Below are positions 11,330-22,787 of a stretch of 64,000 nucleotides of DNA, in pieces. The notes beneath the pieces were generated by a model that saw nothing but the letters and a program-made list of their open reading frames with translations, searched no databases and had not been told where the DNA came from. Location of the stretch: the NCBI GenBank assembly GCA_947650285.1, contig CANTFL010001315.1, forward strand, positions 62,001 to 126,000. Reading direction: 5' to 3'. The translations under genes were made by a program, and so were the position numbers. Position 1 is the first letter of the stretch, and each line of letters starts with the position of its first letter. This DNA is from Hyaloperonospora brassicae (taxonomy: Eukaryota > Oomycota > Peronosporomycetes > Peronosporales > Peronosporaceae).

Positions 11330-12280
11330 AGAAAGCAACGATCGCGTTTACTTTCTTGAAACAGAAGATAGCGAATACACCCATTTTGAAATACTTTGAC
11401 CCGGGTCGACCGCCAGTGATTGTGGTGTACGCCAGCAAGTGGGCTGTGTCGGCGGCATTGCTGCAGAAACATGAGGAGGTGTAATGGCCGGTCACTTTTT
11501 CAAGCCGTAAACTGAAGCAGAACGAAGTTCACTATGGCATGGTAGAGAAGGAGGTACTAGCATTGCTAAGGATGCTAGACATATGCTATACCATGCTGGT
11601 GTCTCGTGGGATCGCCGTGCTGATACATTATTAAACCTTAGCCTGTTTGCTCCAATCTTCCGGTCTCAATGGAAGATTAGGTTGATGGGGTGCATTGTAA
11701 TCAAACTAGAGACCGGAGATACGTCGATGTGAGAAGGGTGAAGATGAGATACTGGGTACTCTGGAAGCAAGTATAACTCCTCGACAGGAAGTGGATGAGA
11801 TGTTGATCGCGATTGCGCCAAATAAACAACCACGACAAACGATCAGTATGCCTCCACCTACGGTCGAAGAGGAAGCAAATATCTGGGGGATAGTTTTGAT
11901 GGGTCTGCTAGAGTGAAGAGAAAGTGTGGAGCATGCAGCGCGATTGTATGGAGATTATTAGGTTGTAAGGTTGTGGCTGCCGCGTCTGAGTTCGTCCCTG
12001 ATCTTATGGTCAACAAAGCAGAGTATAGAGAACTGCTTCTATGTTTTGATTTGTTGTCTGATCAGACCAGGGAGCGAGTGATCATATGTGGAGATTCAAA
12101 TTTAGTGATCAGGCAAATGCGTGGAGAGATCGATTGCAAGGCGCTAGGTCTACAACTGCTGGGAAATAAAGCGATGGATTAACCCCGATCCAGACTCAAA
12201 CATGATTTATTACGTGTGAAACGCGATTGGTACGCAAGCGCAGATCGATTGGAAAGTGAAGCTCTGCAGAAAGCGGAAGG
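11330..12280 (+). pseudogene. Two RNase H domains of element 1, broken
   Basis: The first (Gypsy-type) RNase H is seen at about 11330-11600: ATIAFTFLKQKIANTPILKYF, VIVVYASKWAVSAALLQKHEE, then EVHYGMVEKEVLALLRML. The second RNase H (11890-12280) shows SFDGSARVKRKCGACSAIV, NKAEYRELLLCFDLL, ICGDSNLVIRQMRGEIDC and, past a stop, RDWYASADRLESEA. These carry the D-E-D-D catalytic pattern. Both match element 2 closely. Stops at about 11482, 11632 and 12182 break the frame. Confidence 0.72.
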
Positions 12281-13340
12281 TGGGATAGTGATGGATGACC
12301 AAGATCGCCAAGATCTAGTGACTCTGAATCGGCTAGACGAGTTACTGTTACTCCGCAAGACGGATCAGAGGGTGCGAGTAGCTGCGATTACCCGTGCTAC
12401 CGCACGACGACGCCATTCAGCACAAATTGTTCAAGAGGAGATCGTACAACAGATACGAATGGAGCGGATTAAACAAGCGCAGGATGAAGAGATATCGATC
12501 TCTAACTTGAAAATCTATTTGACTGGAGAAGTATATAAGATTGCATCAGCGGATGAAAAATCATGTGCCTTGGTCGCGCCGGGCTATGAGGTCGATCAGG
12601 ACGAGTTGTTGCTCTTTTGTCCCAGATCAGCTACAAAGTCAGAAGATCGCGTAGAGCTGGGCCGGTTGGTGATCCCGGAGCTATTGCAGCAGGATTTTTA
12701 CATCATTATCATACCATTGTGGAGGGCGGTCATTAGGGTATAGGTCGAACTTACCAGAAGATCAGGGCGAAGTTTCACTGAGGTGGTTTGTATCGAAGTG
12801 TGCAACGGTACGTGGGAGAGTGTGTGTATTACGATACAGGTAAAGGCCGCCACTGCGATCGAAGTGGCACGCCGGGTAACGTACAAGCAAAGCACCCTTT
12901 TCAGATTCTAGCAATGGATCATACTCCTGCTCTGCCGCGATCGTTCAAAGGGAACACAGAGTTGTTGGTCTTGGTAGACCCGAACTCTGGATATGTGGTT
13001 GCGAAGGCGAGCGCATCTCGGACCGCACAAACAATCGCGGAAAATTACGAAGAATATGTATTCAGAAGGTTTGGCGCAAGTAAAGCAATTCGTCACGATC
13101 GAGAGCCAGGATTCATGTCTGCTTTCTTTCGGGCGTTTAATCGGATCGTGGGCCAGAAACAACGAGCTACTATGGCTTGTAGGCCACAAGAGAACGGCAC
13201 AGTAGAGCGCATGATACAGACGTTAACTAGAGCGATCAAGATGTATGTGTCGGACGAGATCCAGAGGGATTGGGATGAATACGCCGAACGATTGACGTAG
13301 ATCAACACCGCACATGATCGGATTCGCGGTGACACCCGAT
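12216..13340 (+). pseudogene. Integrase of element 1, broken
   Basis: The catalytic core (12788-13300) contains LAMDHTPALPRSFKGNTELL (first Asp), IRHDREPGFMSAFFRAFNR (second Asp) and NGTVERMIQTLTRAIKMYV (Glu), the DDE triad of retroviral-type integrases. It is broken by a TAG at 13300 and a frameshift before 12788. The zinc-binding HHCC region upstream is damaged by stops around 12740. Confidence 0.75.
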
Positions 13341-13373
13341 TTTATTTGATTTACGGTTGGGACCCCGATAACG

Positions 13374-14080
13374 TTGGAAGCCAAGTTACCTCTAGGGAGT
13401 ACCGCGTCGCGAGATCGAGATCCACGACGATGGCGGTTTGGCATACAACGCCATTATCAACGGGCGAGAGCTACGGTGAACCGTCGACTAAAGGAAGCAA
13501 TTCAAGATCACGCTGATCAGCATAATCTGGATCGCGATATGCTGTACATATGCATCGGATCGCAAGTCTGGCTATTTCTGGATTGCGTGAAGGAGGGGCA
13601 CGCTTGGAAACTGGCACATATGTGGCGCGGAACGTTCCGAGTAATCGACAAGTGCGGAGATCACGCGGTGAGATTGGAAATAGCAGGTACGCACTACCAA
13701 GTCTTCCCAGTGGTTCACGTGTCAAAGATAATACTCGTACGACTGATTCAGGATCGACCGATGAAACAACGGAGAATAAGCGAAGCGGATCGAGTTGAAT
13801 TTGACGAAGCTTTATTACCAGAAGACAGTTGGGTAAGCGATCTGGCAGAAGACGAGTTCGAATTGGAGGGGATAGCGGACATGCGATCAGGACGGCGGAC
13901 AAGTTATGGCAGGATGAACCGACAGTTCAAAGTCGATTGGAAATGATATGGGGATCCGTCGTGGGTGGACGAAGCTGACTTGAACTACGGAGCGTTGATA
14001 CAAGAATGGGATCGTGATCGTGTGCGGAAACATCGTTTCGAAGTGATGCAGTCGCATGAAGAGGAGAATGCGGGTGAGTG
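13374..14080 (+). pseudogene. Integrase C-terminal and chromodomain-like tail of element 1
   Basis: The frame contains IGSQVWLFLDCVKEGHAWKL, HMWRGTFRVIDKCGDHAVRL and VFPVVHVSKI, the integrase C-terminal beta-barrel pattern. These are followed by DSWVSDLAEDEFELEGIADM and RRTSYGRMNRQFKVDWK, which line up with the chromodomain segment of element 2 (EFLIRWKGHADPS). A TGA stands where W/K-G-H is expected at 13944, and the reading continues as YGDPSWVDEADLNYGALIQE. About 450 bp of non-coding sequence follow before the 3' LTR. Confidence 0.65.
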
Positions 14081-14529
14081 AGGGTCAGATCGCGGACTTG
14101 AGGTCACGTAAAGGAAGGCTGTATGTGAAGGTGGAAAGCGGTAGATGTTGTGAGTATGGCAATCGAAGATTTACCGACGTGATCGCGCAGGTGAAGGTCT
14201 AGCAGTATTAATGATCGCCAGTGATCAGCATCGGTGGATCTGATCGCGGTCATTAGATCACTGGACCTTTTTTTCGCGAGAGATCTGGATGGTGGTAGAT
14301 CTGATCGCGGTCGTTAGATCACTGGACTTTATTTTCGCGAGCGATCTGGACGAAGGGTAACCTGATCGAGAATGGTAAAAGATAAGAAAAGCATGGAGAC
14401 ACTTCCAACAATGGATTACAAAGAATAAACGAAAGAGTAAATTGATATTAATACGGAGACTGACCATGCGAAAAGAAATGTGTGCAGTCAGATCGACACT
14501 GTGTGGCGACTAACGGCGCAGCGGACGAC

Positions 14530-15831
14530 TCTGGCAAAGCGACTATGGAAATTCGCTGTAGAGGAACTGATCGCATTCCCGTTATGCCCGAGCCAGTTAA
14601 CGCTTGGCTGCCCGGTCCCACATCTGGTCAGATCGCGTATATTGGACAGTCAGACAAAAATGGATATCAGATCGGGCAGGTTGGGACCTGCGATCTTGGG
14701 TCAAGGTATGAGGTGGAAGGTAACGTTGGCGATCAGTCAATCAAGAAGTGAACCGCGATAAGCAAGGGAATCGCGATCAAGGAGGCAATCTAAATCGTGA
14801 TTAGTGATCGAGATCGTGATCAGTGATCTGGTATGTGATCGCGATCAAGTATGTGATAGAAATCAGGTAGGTGATCGCGATCAAGTTGGTGTGAAGCACA
14901 CCATGTGATTCGCGATCAGCAAGGCGATCACGATTAGGAAGCGATCGAGATCGTGATTATTGATCAGGTGTGAGATCATTATCGTGATCATTGATCAGGT
15001 AGGTGATCGCGATCAGGTTGGCGTGGAGAACACCATGGGATCCGCGATCAGCAAGGCGATCGCGATTAGGAAACGATCGAGATCGTGATCAGTGATCAGG
15101 TATGTGATCGCGATCAGACAAGTATATCGGGTGTGGGCCACGCAAGTACAAGATCGCTACCGTCTAGAGAGAGCGACATGTGGCAAACGATGTCCAAGAC
15201 ATGGGATAGGGATAGGGTTGTTGGGTTTGATTGGTTAACATTAAACAGAGTTCAATCTGCTTCAAAGTACATGTGTCGACTTCTCCTCCGGGTGGATCAT
15301 TGGCCACCCGACGTCAAGGAAAAGTTACATACTTTAATCAAGTGATATCCCTGGATTATTGGACCAGGGATCAAGATCTCTCAAAAAACACCCCAACTGC
15401 GACTGGAAGCAGGAAACCCTTTGTGGTTGAGGACCCAAGATCGCGAGACGGCTCAAGTGGTCAGAAGGCTCGCAAATCAAGGTCTACATTTGAACAAGGC
15501 GATCTGTTACAGATCAGGGTGACTCATATCGAGCACCCCACAAGCATACAAGTGATCGCGTGACGACACCCACGTGACCGCACCAACCCCGATCGTGGTG
15601 TGAAGATTTCCACACCGTGATCGAACCTCGACCCCATCGCAAACCCGGTCAAGTTTTCCATTGACACGTGTCCACCTGGAAGAGTGTAACCCTCCCGACC
15701 GACGGGTACACAAGGTGAGGAAGAATATCAAGAAACACAAAATCGGAGTACCCCCTCCGTTGGTCGGTCGTCCTGGCGCCAGTAAAGAGTTGGGATCGAC
15801 TCCTCAAAAGATTGATTTATACTCCACCACA
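14530..15831 (+). repeat. 3' LTR of element 1
   Basis: This 1302-bp copy of the 4555-5699 repeat carries about 157 bp of extra GATC-rich tandem units at 14740-14935. It ends CTCCACCACA at 15831. Outside the tandem block it is nearly identical to the 5' copy. Confidence 0.9.
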
Positions 15832-16699
15832 ATCGTTCGTCCAGCTGGATGATTCCATCGAACATCGTCGCATCAAGGACTGCGCGATGAGGGCCGATTT
15901 CGACATGTTTCGCTTAGGTGAGCACTCCAAAGTTTAAGCCTTAGGCCTTATGCATTACAACAAATATGTGTCCGTATCGTACCATGGCTACAAGAAGAAG
16001 CTTAGAAAATTTTCAAGCCGTTCATCAATAAAATCCAAGCCTGAAGGTGATCTCATGTACAATTTTTATTTACGCGTACGCTCAACACACACGATCGATG
16101 TGAGCTGTATGGTGTCGAGACCTGTTAGCCAAGCGTGCAAATAAGTGTGTTTCTTTAATGTATTCAGGATTGTGTAAACTCAGAACTAACTTACACACTT
16201 TAAAACCTTGCTACATATATATCATGGTCAGGAGGAAATTAACTAAGAACGAACTCATTCCAAGTCGGCATCCCCTATAATCCACCTATTCAACGGAAAC
16301 GAGAGGATCCGGATCTTATAAATTTTGGAATGTTTGGCGTCATGAACATCGCTCTCATGGTAACAAGCGATGAAAAGTGTAATGTCTATTGAGAGCTAAG
16401 TGACTCAGCCTATGCGTGTAGTCACCACGCGCAGTGTTTGAAACACTGAACGAGGTGATTGACCGTCCTCCAAGCAGAACCCCGCGGTATCTACTTTGTT
16501 GTGAAGCTGTAACAGCAAATCATATTGTCAGAACCTCCTCAGACTAGTAGAAGGAGAGCGCTCTACTGATCCAGAAAAGTCAAAATATTTTGCAGGTACA
16601 TTGACATACTTTGCTCTCCACACAATTTCGCTATTTGTAGATGATTCTGGTAATCAGGTACCCCATTACCTGAAGACCGAAGTAACACGCGACATGTAA
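15832..16699. other. AT-rich intergenic sequence
   Basis: No gene is recognised. Short frames such as 15950-16144 have no motif. The first four bases (ATCG) may be the right target-site copy of element 1. Confidence 0.4.
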
Positions 16700-18200
16700 T
16701 TTATCTCTCTATCACAGCTCAACGGAGCAATTATGACCAACTCAAGTCACTAGGATATCGTGTGCTCGGATTCGTTGAGCGCAAGCCTTTCCAAGTAGTA
16801 GTTTACGATGCACCTTGGAAAAGTCGTATCCTTAATTTGAAGGAACGTGCAGTATGAATTCGCTGCAAGCTAGATGGCGTAACGAAAGATGATAATTTCA
16901 TCTTACTGGATATGGTAAGACAAGTCTGATGCCAACCTCGATCTTCCATAGCTTAGAAGACATAAGATATATCTAAGCTGGCAGCATCGACACGCGATAG
17001 ACGAATACTACTTTATCATTGAACGGCCGTCTGAAGAACGTTTAAAAAACTTTTGCAAGCGTATGATCATTAAAGAAGTGATTTCGATTTTCTTATATTA
17101 GAATTTAATCGTTAGTAACCTACAGAAAAATTACGGCATAACCAACACGTGCACTGTAAGCAAGATGCCGAAGGCTGTGCAGAAATACAGACAAGCCAAC
17201 GGTCCGTGCGACGATAGCCGATTGGACTGGGACGTAAATGCACGTAAAGAATATGCATTTAGTGATGAAAAGTTTTGCTGCACAAAAGCAGCGACTCGGA
17301 AGTCCTAGATTGACTGGAGGATATATAAAAGACTACTACACTTAGTTTAATAAGCTTCGGCTAAACGATATCAAAGACGGAGGATCCAGGAACCTGAGCG
17401 AAGAAGATCATTGTAGATTATGACTAAGGTATACATCTTCTAGCAAGTAATCGAAATTTTTACGGTCTTGGTGATGACGGATCAGGCGAAAGAGGTTATA
17501 AGCTTACTCTTATCGCGGTTTCCAAGTTTACTTCGGCAAAATGCCATTGTAAATGCCCGATGCTAATATATGTACAGAAGTAGCGACGCGTAAAAGTCAA
17601 GCAGATATGCATACTAGTTGCTAAATACGAATTTATTTTCACCTTCTGCTCGGCAATGTGAATTGCTAAGAGGCAGGGTTTCTGGCATTATGTCTTTCGA
17701 ACTAATTGTTTTTGACGAGAAGAACCAAATGGTCATTTAGCGTCTCAATCGTCGGATTCCATTATGTGAACGATCTTTATTAATATTTGATCGAAATTCA
17801 GTTTGTATTTCCTAAATATTTACCATTCGAGTTATCTAAGGTCATTAGCTACTAGCCACAATTTTGACCTATAACTCGTTTCGATAAACGTTATCATGAA
17901 GCAGGAAATACTTCTTTGTAAATTAGTAACAGCGATAGCCATTTATGTGTCAATCGATTAGCTAAGATCTGTACGAGAGAGCCAACCTTCTCGCATGGAT
18001 CTCCATCCTTCGTGTACACAAGGCAACAGGAGAATGGTGGATTGTGCAAGCGTTCAAAAAGGTGAATGGTGCAACGAAACCAGGCGCAGATGCAGATGTT
18101 ATAGAAGGCGCTCTATCATACGCGAGATGTCAAAGACTATCCTGTGTTTATTTTCATAAAATCGATGAATAGATCCATCCCAGGTATCATGTCTCAAAGG
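16700..18200 (+). pseudogene. Relic of a family H Gypsy element (protease to RT), plus strand
   Basis: Two places give protein matches to the family H element at 28159-35888. About 16763-16915 reads GFVERKPFQVVVYDAPWK and, after a stop, GVTKDDNFILLDM, lining up with FVEREISPTKMTVRL and YDDDFIVLDL of its protease region. About 18000-18110 reads ILRVHKATGEWWIVQAFKKV and NGATKPGADADVI, lining up with FCVRKATGGWRIVHAFNKL and NAATVPAQTPIPRKDVI of its RT. The order and spacing fit one decayed copy. Nothing in it is intact. Confidence 0.5.
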
Positions 18201-19500
18201 TATATCCTAACACAGCAGTGAGTAGAAGTAGCAGTGTGCTTTGGAAAGGGCTAGTTATACGGCAAGGAACTATACAATATCCAGTAACATTATTACAATG
18301 TGCATCACATCCGTTGCGACGAGTTATTCGTTTCTACTGTTTGTTCTTCCATCGCTGTCCTATGTTGTTAATAGGATCTATAGCTCAATATAAAGACTTC
18401 CGACAGGTCCTTACAATTATGATCCAGCATATATTGTATAATATTTCCGCTTGCCGCGCACAAAGACGCACAATTCGGAACAAAGATGAAGATTAAAGAA
18501 CCTAGTATATATACTAGACTTGTTTAGATAATGCTGTATGACATGCAATTCCTTCTTACGCACTATGTGATATCAATCGGCAGCTTAAAGCTGACTTGAT
18601 TGGATATAGATTCCATACTCTGATCATTTCTGTCGTATTATCCAAAACAAAACAGCTGGTGTCATCGCTTGCATGAAATAACATTTCTGCACTCGTTAAC
18701 TATGGACACCGACGGTCTACACTCTTTACATCTCGACACCGAATAAAGCTTAGCTTTATGCCCTCAATGAGTGCTTACAAGAACCAATTTAATTCTGTTC
18801 AATTGTCGTCTCACATAAATAAGAGAAATGTACAGCATTTATGCATAGTTGCGCGGATATTTGTGTAAGTGCAACGTATATTATGGTGCTTCCGCATTCC
18901 ATTGACATCGAATGGCAAAAAACAATCAATAAAGAATCATTATGAATCGAATCTGGCGTGCGTTTCCTTTCCGAGGATGCAACTCAGACGAGTGTTTAAC
19001 AAAGCCGCAAATAACTCGTATATCGAAAAAAAGAGCGAGGTAGTCGTCTTAATATTTGCGAAGTTTGTATTTTCTGTAACGCGTAAACCAAGAAAAGTAA
19101 GAATGTCCTCAACAAATCCCTTTTGGACTAGCCCGAATTTTCTGAGTGCACACATAGACAGTGAGACGCCAACTAATGAGAATAACATCAACTGTTCTTC
19201 TTCAAAATTAGTTGACGACGTTGGAGAGGCTTATGCACAAGTCAATGTACTTCTGCAGCTGCGAGATCACTGAGGATTCGTCACGACAAACTTTTGTTAT
19301 TTAACGGCAATCATTCGATCTTCTCTGGATCAGTACACTACTTTTAACGGCATGTTGTATCACACATATATTCACATCGACTCACAACTTGTTGTCTACT
19401 ACTGATCTATAGCTGTAGATCATTTGCAGTATCACGATAATGAAGTAGGTGGAATTGTGGTCGTGAGAAGCTTGATATAGAGTTAAATCGCGCATTTTAC
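18201..19500. other. AT-rich intergenic sequence
   Basis: An open frame of 134 codons exists at 18869-19273 (plus strand), but it has no recognisable motif and an unremarkable composition. I do not call it a gene. The rest shows nothing. Confidence 0.4.
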
Positions 19501-19519
19501 TGGTCCCCACTATTATGAG

Positions 19520-19730
19520 GCTAGTTCCCGACTCCGCACAACTTCACAGCATCTGCTATTACCATCGTATGGACGACCTTCTCCGATAATGCATTAGTTC
19601 TTCGCTCTAAATATATAAACGCAATAACATTAATACACTTATTGCTGTTTCGGAATCCATTACGACAAAAAAGGGCTAAGATCTTTATCGGCAATTTCTT
19701 TGACTGCAAAGCTGACAACATGAACTATTT
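19520..19730 (-). pseudogene. Possible relic of family H integrase C-terminus
   Basis: The DNA at 19640-19720 resembles the stretch 30345-30420, which encodes the integrase C-terminal barrel of the family H element (shared pattern around GGCAAT...GACA and GGGCTAAG/GGCCCAAT). The minus-strand translation keeps SKKLPIKILALF against SKLLPKYIGPF. The match is short and weak. Confidence 0.25.
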
Positions 19731-22695
19731 TATTTGATAATCATTTCCGCGCACAGCGGAGTTTTATCAACATGTATTTCGATATATGAAAATACCATTT
19801 AATTTAATAATAGTTACTTCTGACAACACTAAAATGGATGCTCAAAATTAGTGCGCAAACGCGTCCTTTAAAGAATATGTGAGGTTAAGTTTACTTACTT
19901 AACATGAGGAGCGAGTTCTTATTAATGACATAATTTGTCATCAGTGATTTGGTGCATTTGTCCCAACGCATCCATCATCTTACATGAATGACCATGTCGT
20001 CCAAATATTCTTACTTAATTATAGTCATACTTCAAGAAAAGAGTTGATAGTCGTTCTATCAATTACCAGTTTGGATCTTCGGTATCGCTCGATAACGATA
20101 ACGTCAGCAAAATTGATATCGATTCGATCATGCGAGCAATGTATACGAAAAGTGAAGGAAGTACTATGATGCTCTTGCTGATCACGGATGCCAAAAAAGT
20201 TAGTTTTCCCCCAACATACAAACGAGAGCAATATTACTATATCTGACATTGAAAAAAATACGATTGTATAGCCCTAACACCACCAGTCAGAGGATTCAAT
20301 ACTACTGACCCGATAAAACGCAATTCTTTCTGTTCAAGTTTCGGAAGCACAAGTAGTCAAAACAGACGCTGAAAAGAATATAAGAGCAACGTAACGTTGG
20401 TTTGACAACCTTTTCTTTTCAATATACAACAATCTACATATGATATCAGTCAACCTGATCCGTCTTAGCTTACGTCGATTGCATCGTCTCCCTCCATGTT
20501 CTCCCTAAATCTTGGGTGAGCCCCTGCACCCTTTTCTCGCTTTCTACTCACCTCTGTCATCACACAAGGTCAAACTTCCTTTCTCTCGGTACGATAAATT
20601 GTACACCCTACTTGACCTTGAAATCGTTTACTGAGTCCCCCCGCGCCGTGCTGTCGGGAGGCTTCTTCGATCAGCAGTCTCAGATTAGATGATCGGGCAT
20701 GACGGTACTTGCGTGGTAATGCTCAGCGTCCTCGCCACTAACTTTGCCTTTTCAACATCGTTCTTTCTGAATCCATTAATATATTATGTCTCCCCTCGAT
20801 CATAGCTCTTCTTTATTCCCCTGTCGACGTACAATTTGGTTTGTAAGCCATACAACCACCACCCTTTTTACTCCCTTGAGTTTTTTGCGGTCTACCCTAT
20901 GCTACATTAGGACCTTTTTGTCTATGATGTATCCATTTCTCGTGGATTAATATAAAGGCCCTATTGACATCACACTTCGCCGACATTGTGAAATATTCTG
21001 CAGAACCCGTTTTTCAAGTCACTATTTCAATTTCTGTGGGGTTCATCCCCACAATCGGGACATTTCTGCTGCACCATGTACGCTATTGATTATCCTCAAA
21101 GAGCAGATTGGTTCAGTGTTCTATGTAATAAATACGATCTATTGGTTGTCTAAATAATTAAAAGCTCCTCAATCTCATCATGCTATATTAACTATTAATA
21201 AAAATACATCATGCTACAGCAATACACTTTATACGTATTGCTAATGAAGATAGCACGCAACTTACTTGGCAAGTTTACAGGTACTTTTCGCGTGATACTG
21301 CCGTCTAGGCAACGTATACACCATCGATCTTCTACGTATCTAGCGGAATAAACCTACATTACATGGGAGATCTTCTCTTTGCTGTCTGTACGACCTCTCA
21401 TACGAAGCTTAAAGTAAGCCACACCGTTCAACATTCTTAAGTGGGCTCTTTTGACCTCGTTGCCGATTTGCAATCTGAGCAGTCTAGGTGACAATATGCC
21501 GACTACTTAGGAGATCTAGCTAGAACCTGCTACTAAAGTGTCAAGATGCAAACATTTCGTATAATCTTTCTCTATTAATGCAAATGCATCTTCAAAGAAA
21601 TTTTTCCTCGGTAAATGATGCTTCTGCACACTTTCTAACAGCTAAACCCGGCACTTCTTTTTTTGTTTGTGCTCAGGGCATAACTAGTAAGTTACGCAGT
21701 ACAGAAGCTTATTTAATAGTCTCCGTGTCATCCTGACCCGTCACGTTTCGATGATTGACAGACACGTGAGAGTCTGTCGATAATTGCAACTTGACGGTAG
21801 CTGAACGAATTATCTCTTTAATGGCCTGATGCTTTCGTATGTGGCAAGGTCATCGCTCCTAACTGGTGCCTGATGTTCATAATTTCGGTAATATGATAAT
21901 CATGTTTATCCGGTCGCTCCAATTAGTCATAAATAGGTATTTCTGTTTAAATGGGAGGATGTAGCCATATCAAACGAAGCAACATAGAAAACGCGGGAAG
22001 TGAGCCTGTGCTCGCGATAGATAGTTGAAAAGTAATTGATGATGTCTCGACATAGAAAAAGTTATCGACTATTCATTTATAGATCACATGGTCATTGTTC
22101 TTGGTCCCATGACCTCCTCCTAGTTATCCTCAGCATAATTGAGCTAGAGCAATGTCTCTACTCATCACGATAGCTATAACTTGCACACACACGATAATTG
22201 TACCTCGCCTCATCGGGATAGCTAATATCTCGTTCTGAATTCCACCAGGCTTTCTCCAAGCATTCAGCCATATACGAGAGTTCTATGGATAGACACATCA
22301 ACATGAACTCAAACTTTTCAATTTCTTGTTTAGGTTTAAGCTTTTTTTACCTCCATCACTTTTGTTGTGCTTCCGAATGAATGCAAGCATCAATTTATGT
22401 CCGTTTCATCCAAAACAAATCGAGCCACAACCTCGAAGCATGAATGTACGCCTCGTTTCTGATTTTCTATACAACTCAAGAAAGGGTGTTTTACGAGCAA
22501 CATTGTACGGATGCTTCTTTAGAATACTGATGCACATTATATCTTGTACTATTTAACTCTTTTTCAAGCCTTATGCTCGCCGCATTTACTTTGTCAAGAT
22601 AGCAGTCGCTTCCAATGCCCAAAAAATTGAACTACCGCGTTTTGGGCTCGGTCAAGAATGTTTTAGACTAGATTGTAATTGACCCGATCAGTTTT
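19731..22695. other. AT-rich non-coding sequence
   Basis: No gene is supported. A pyrimidine-rich stretch lies at about 20470-20600. Faint echoes of Gypsy RT sequence (about 21660-21690, minus strand) are too short to call. Frames are short and riddled with stops. Confidence 0.4.
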
Positions 22696-22787
22696 AATGA
22701 GAGGAAAGTTTCAATACATAATAAGTTCTTATCTGCATACTTCACGCAGATAAGAACTCATTGTGTATTATTAATTTATCTCTCATT
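22696..22787. repeat. Long imperfect hairpin
   Basis: The left arm starts AATGAGAGGAAAG and ends AGTTCTTATCTGC. After a 9-base loop, the right arm starts GCAGATAAGAACT and ends CTCTCATT. The inner 13 bp pair perfectly and the outer part pairs with mismatches, giving arms of about 41 nt. No gene is adjacent. It could be a MITE remnant or an RNA hairpin. Confidence 0.6.

Larger units (their letters stand above)
4555..15831 (+). mobile_element. Element 1: Ty3/Gypsy LTR retrotransposon with degenerate interior
   Basis: The boundaries come from two direct repeats (4555-5699 and 14530-15831) that start TGTGGTAAAGCG / TCTGGCAAAGCG and end CTCCACCACA. A primer-binding site follows the left repeat. 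In order, the interior encodes gag, zinc knuckles, an aspartic protease, reverse transcriptase, RNase H, a second RNase H, integrase and a chromodomain-like tail. This is the order of Ty3/Gypsy, and protein by protein it parallels element 2 (46560-59060). All coding parts are broken by stops and frameshifts. Flanks ATGG and ATCG could be a mutated 4-bp target duplication. The element lacks the antisense frame present in element 2. Confidence 0.9.

Noticed and set aside
18869..19273. 134-codon plus-strand frame
   Set aside because: No motif, and it lies in AT-rich sequence with relics nearby. It is not distinguishable from chance.
20940..21100. Possible zinc-knuckle remnant on the minus strand (CPDCGDEPH)
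   Set aside because: The spacing does not fit CX2CX4HX4C, and the position contradicts the order of the neighbouring Gypsy fragments.
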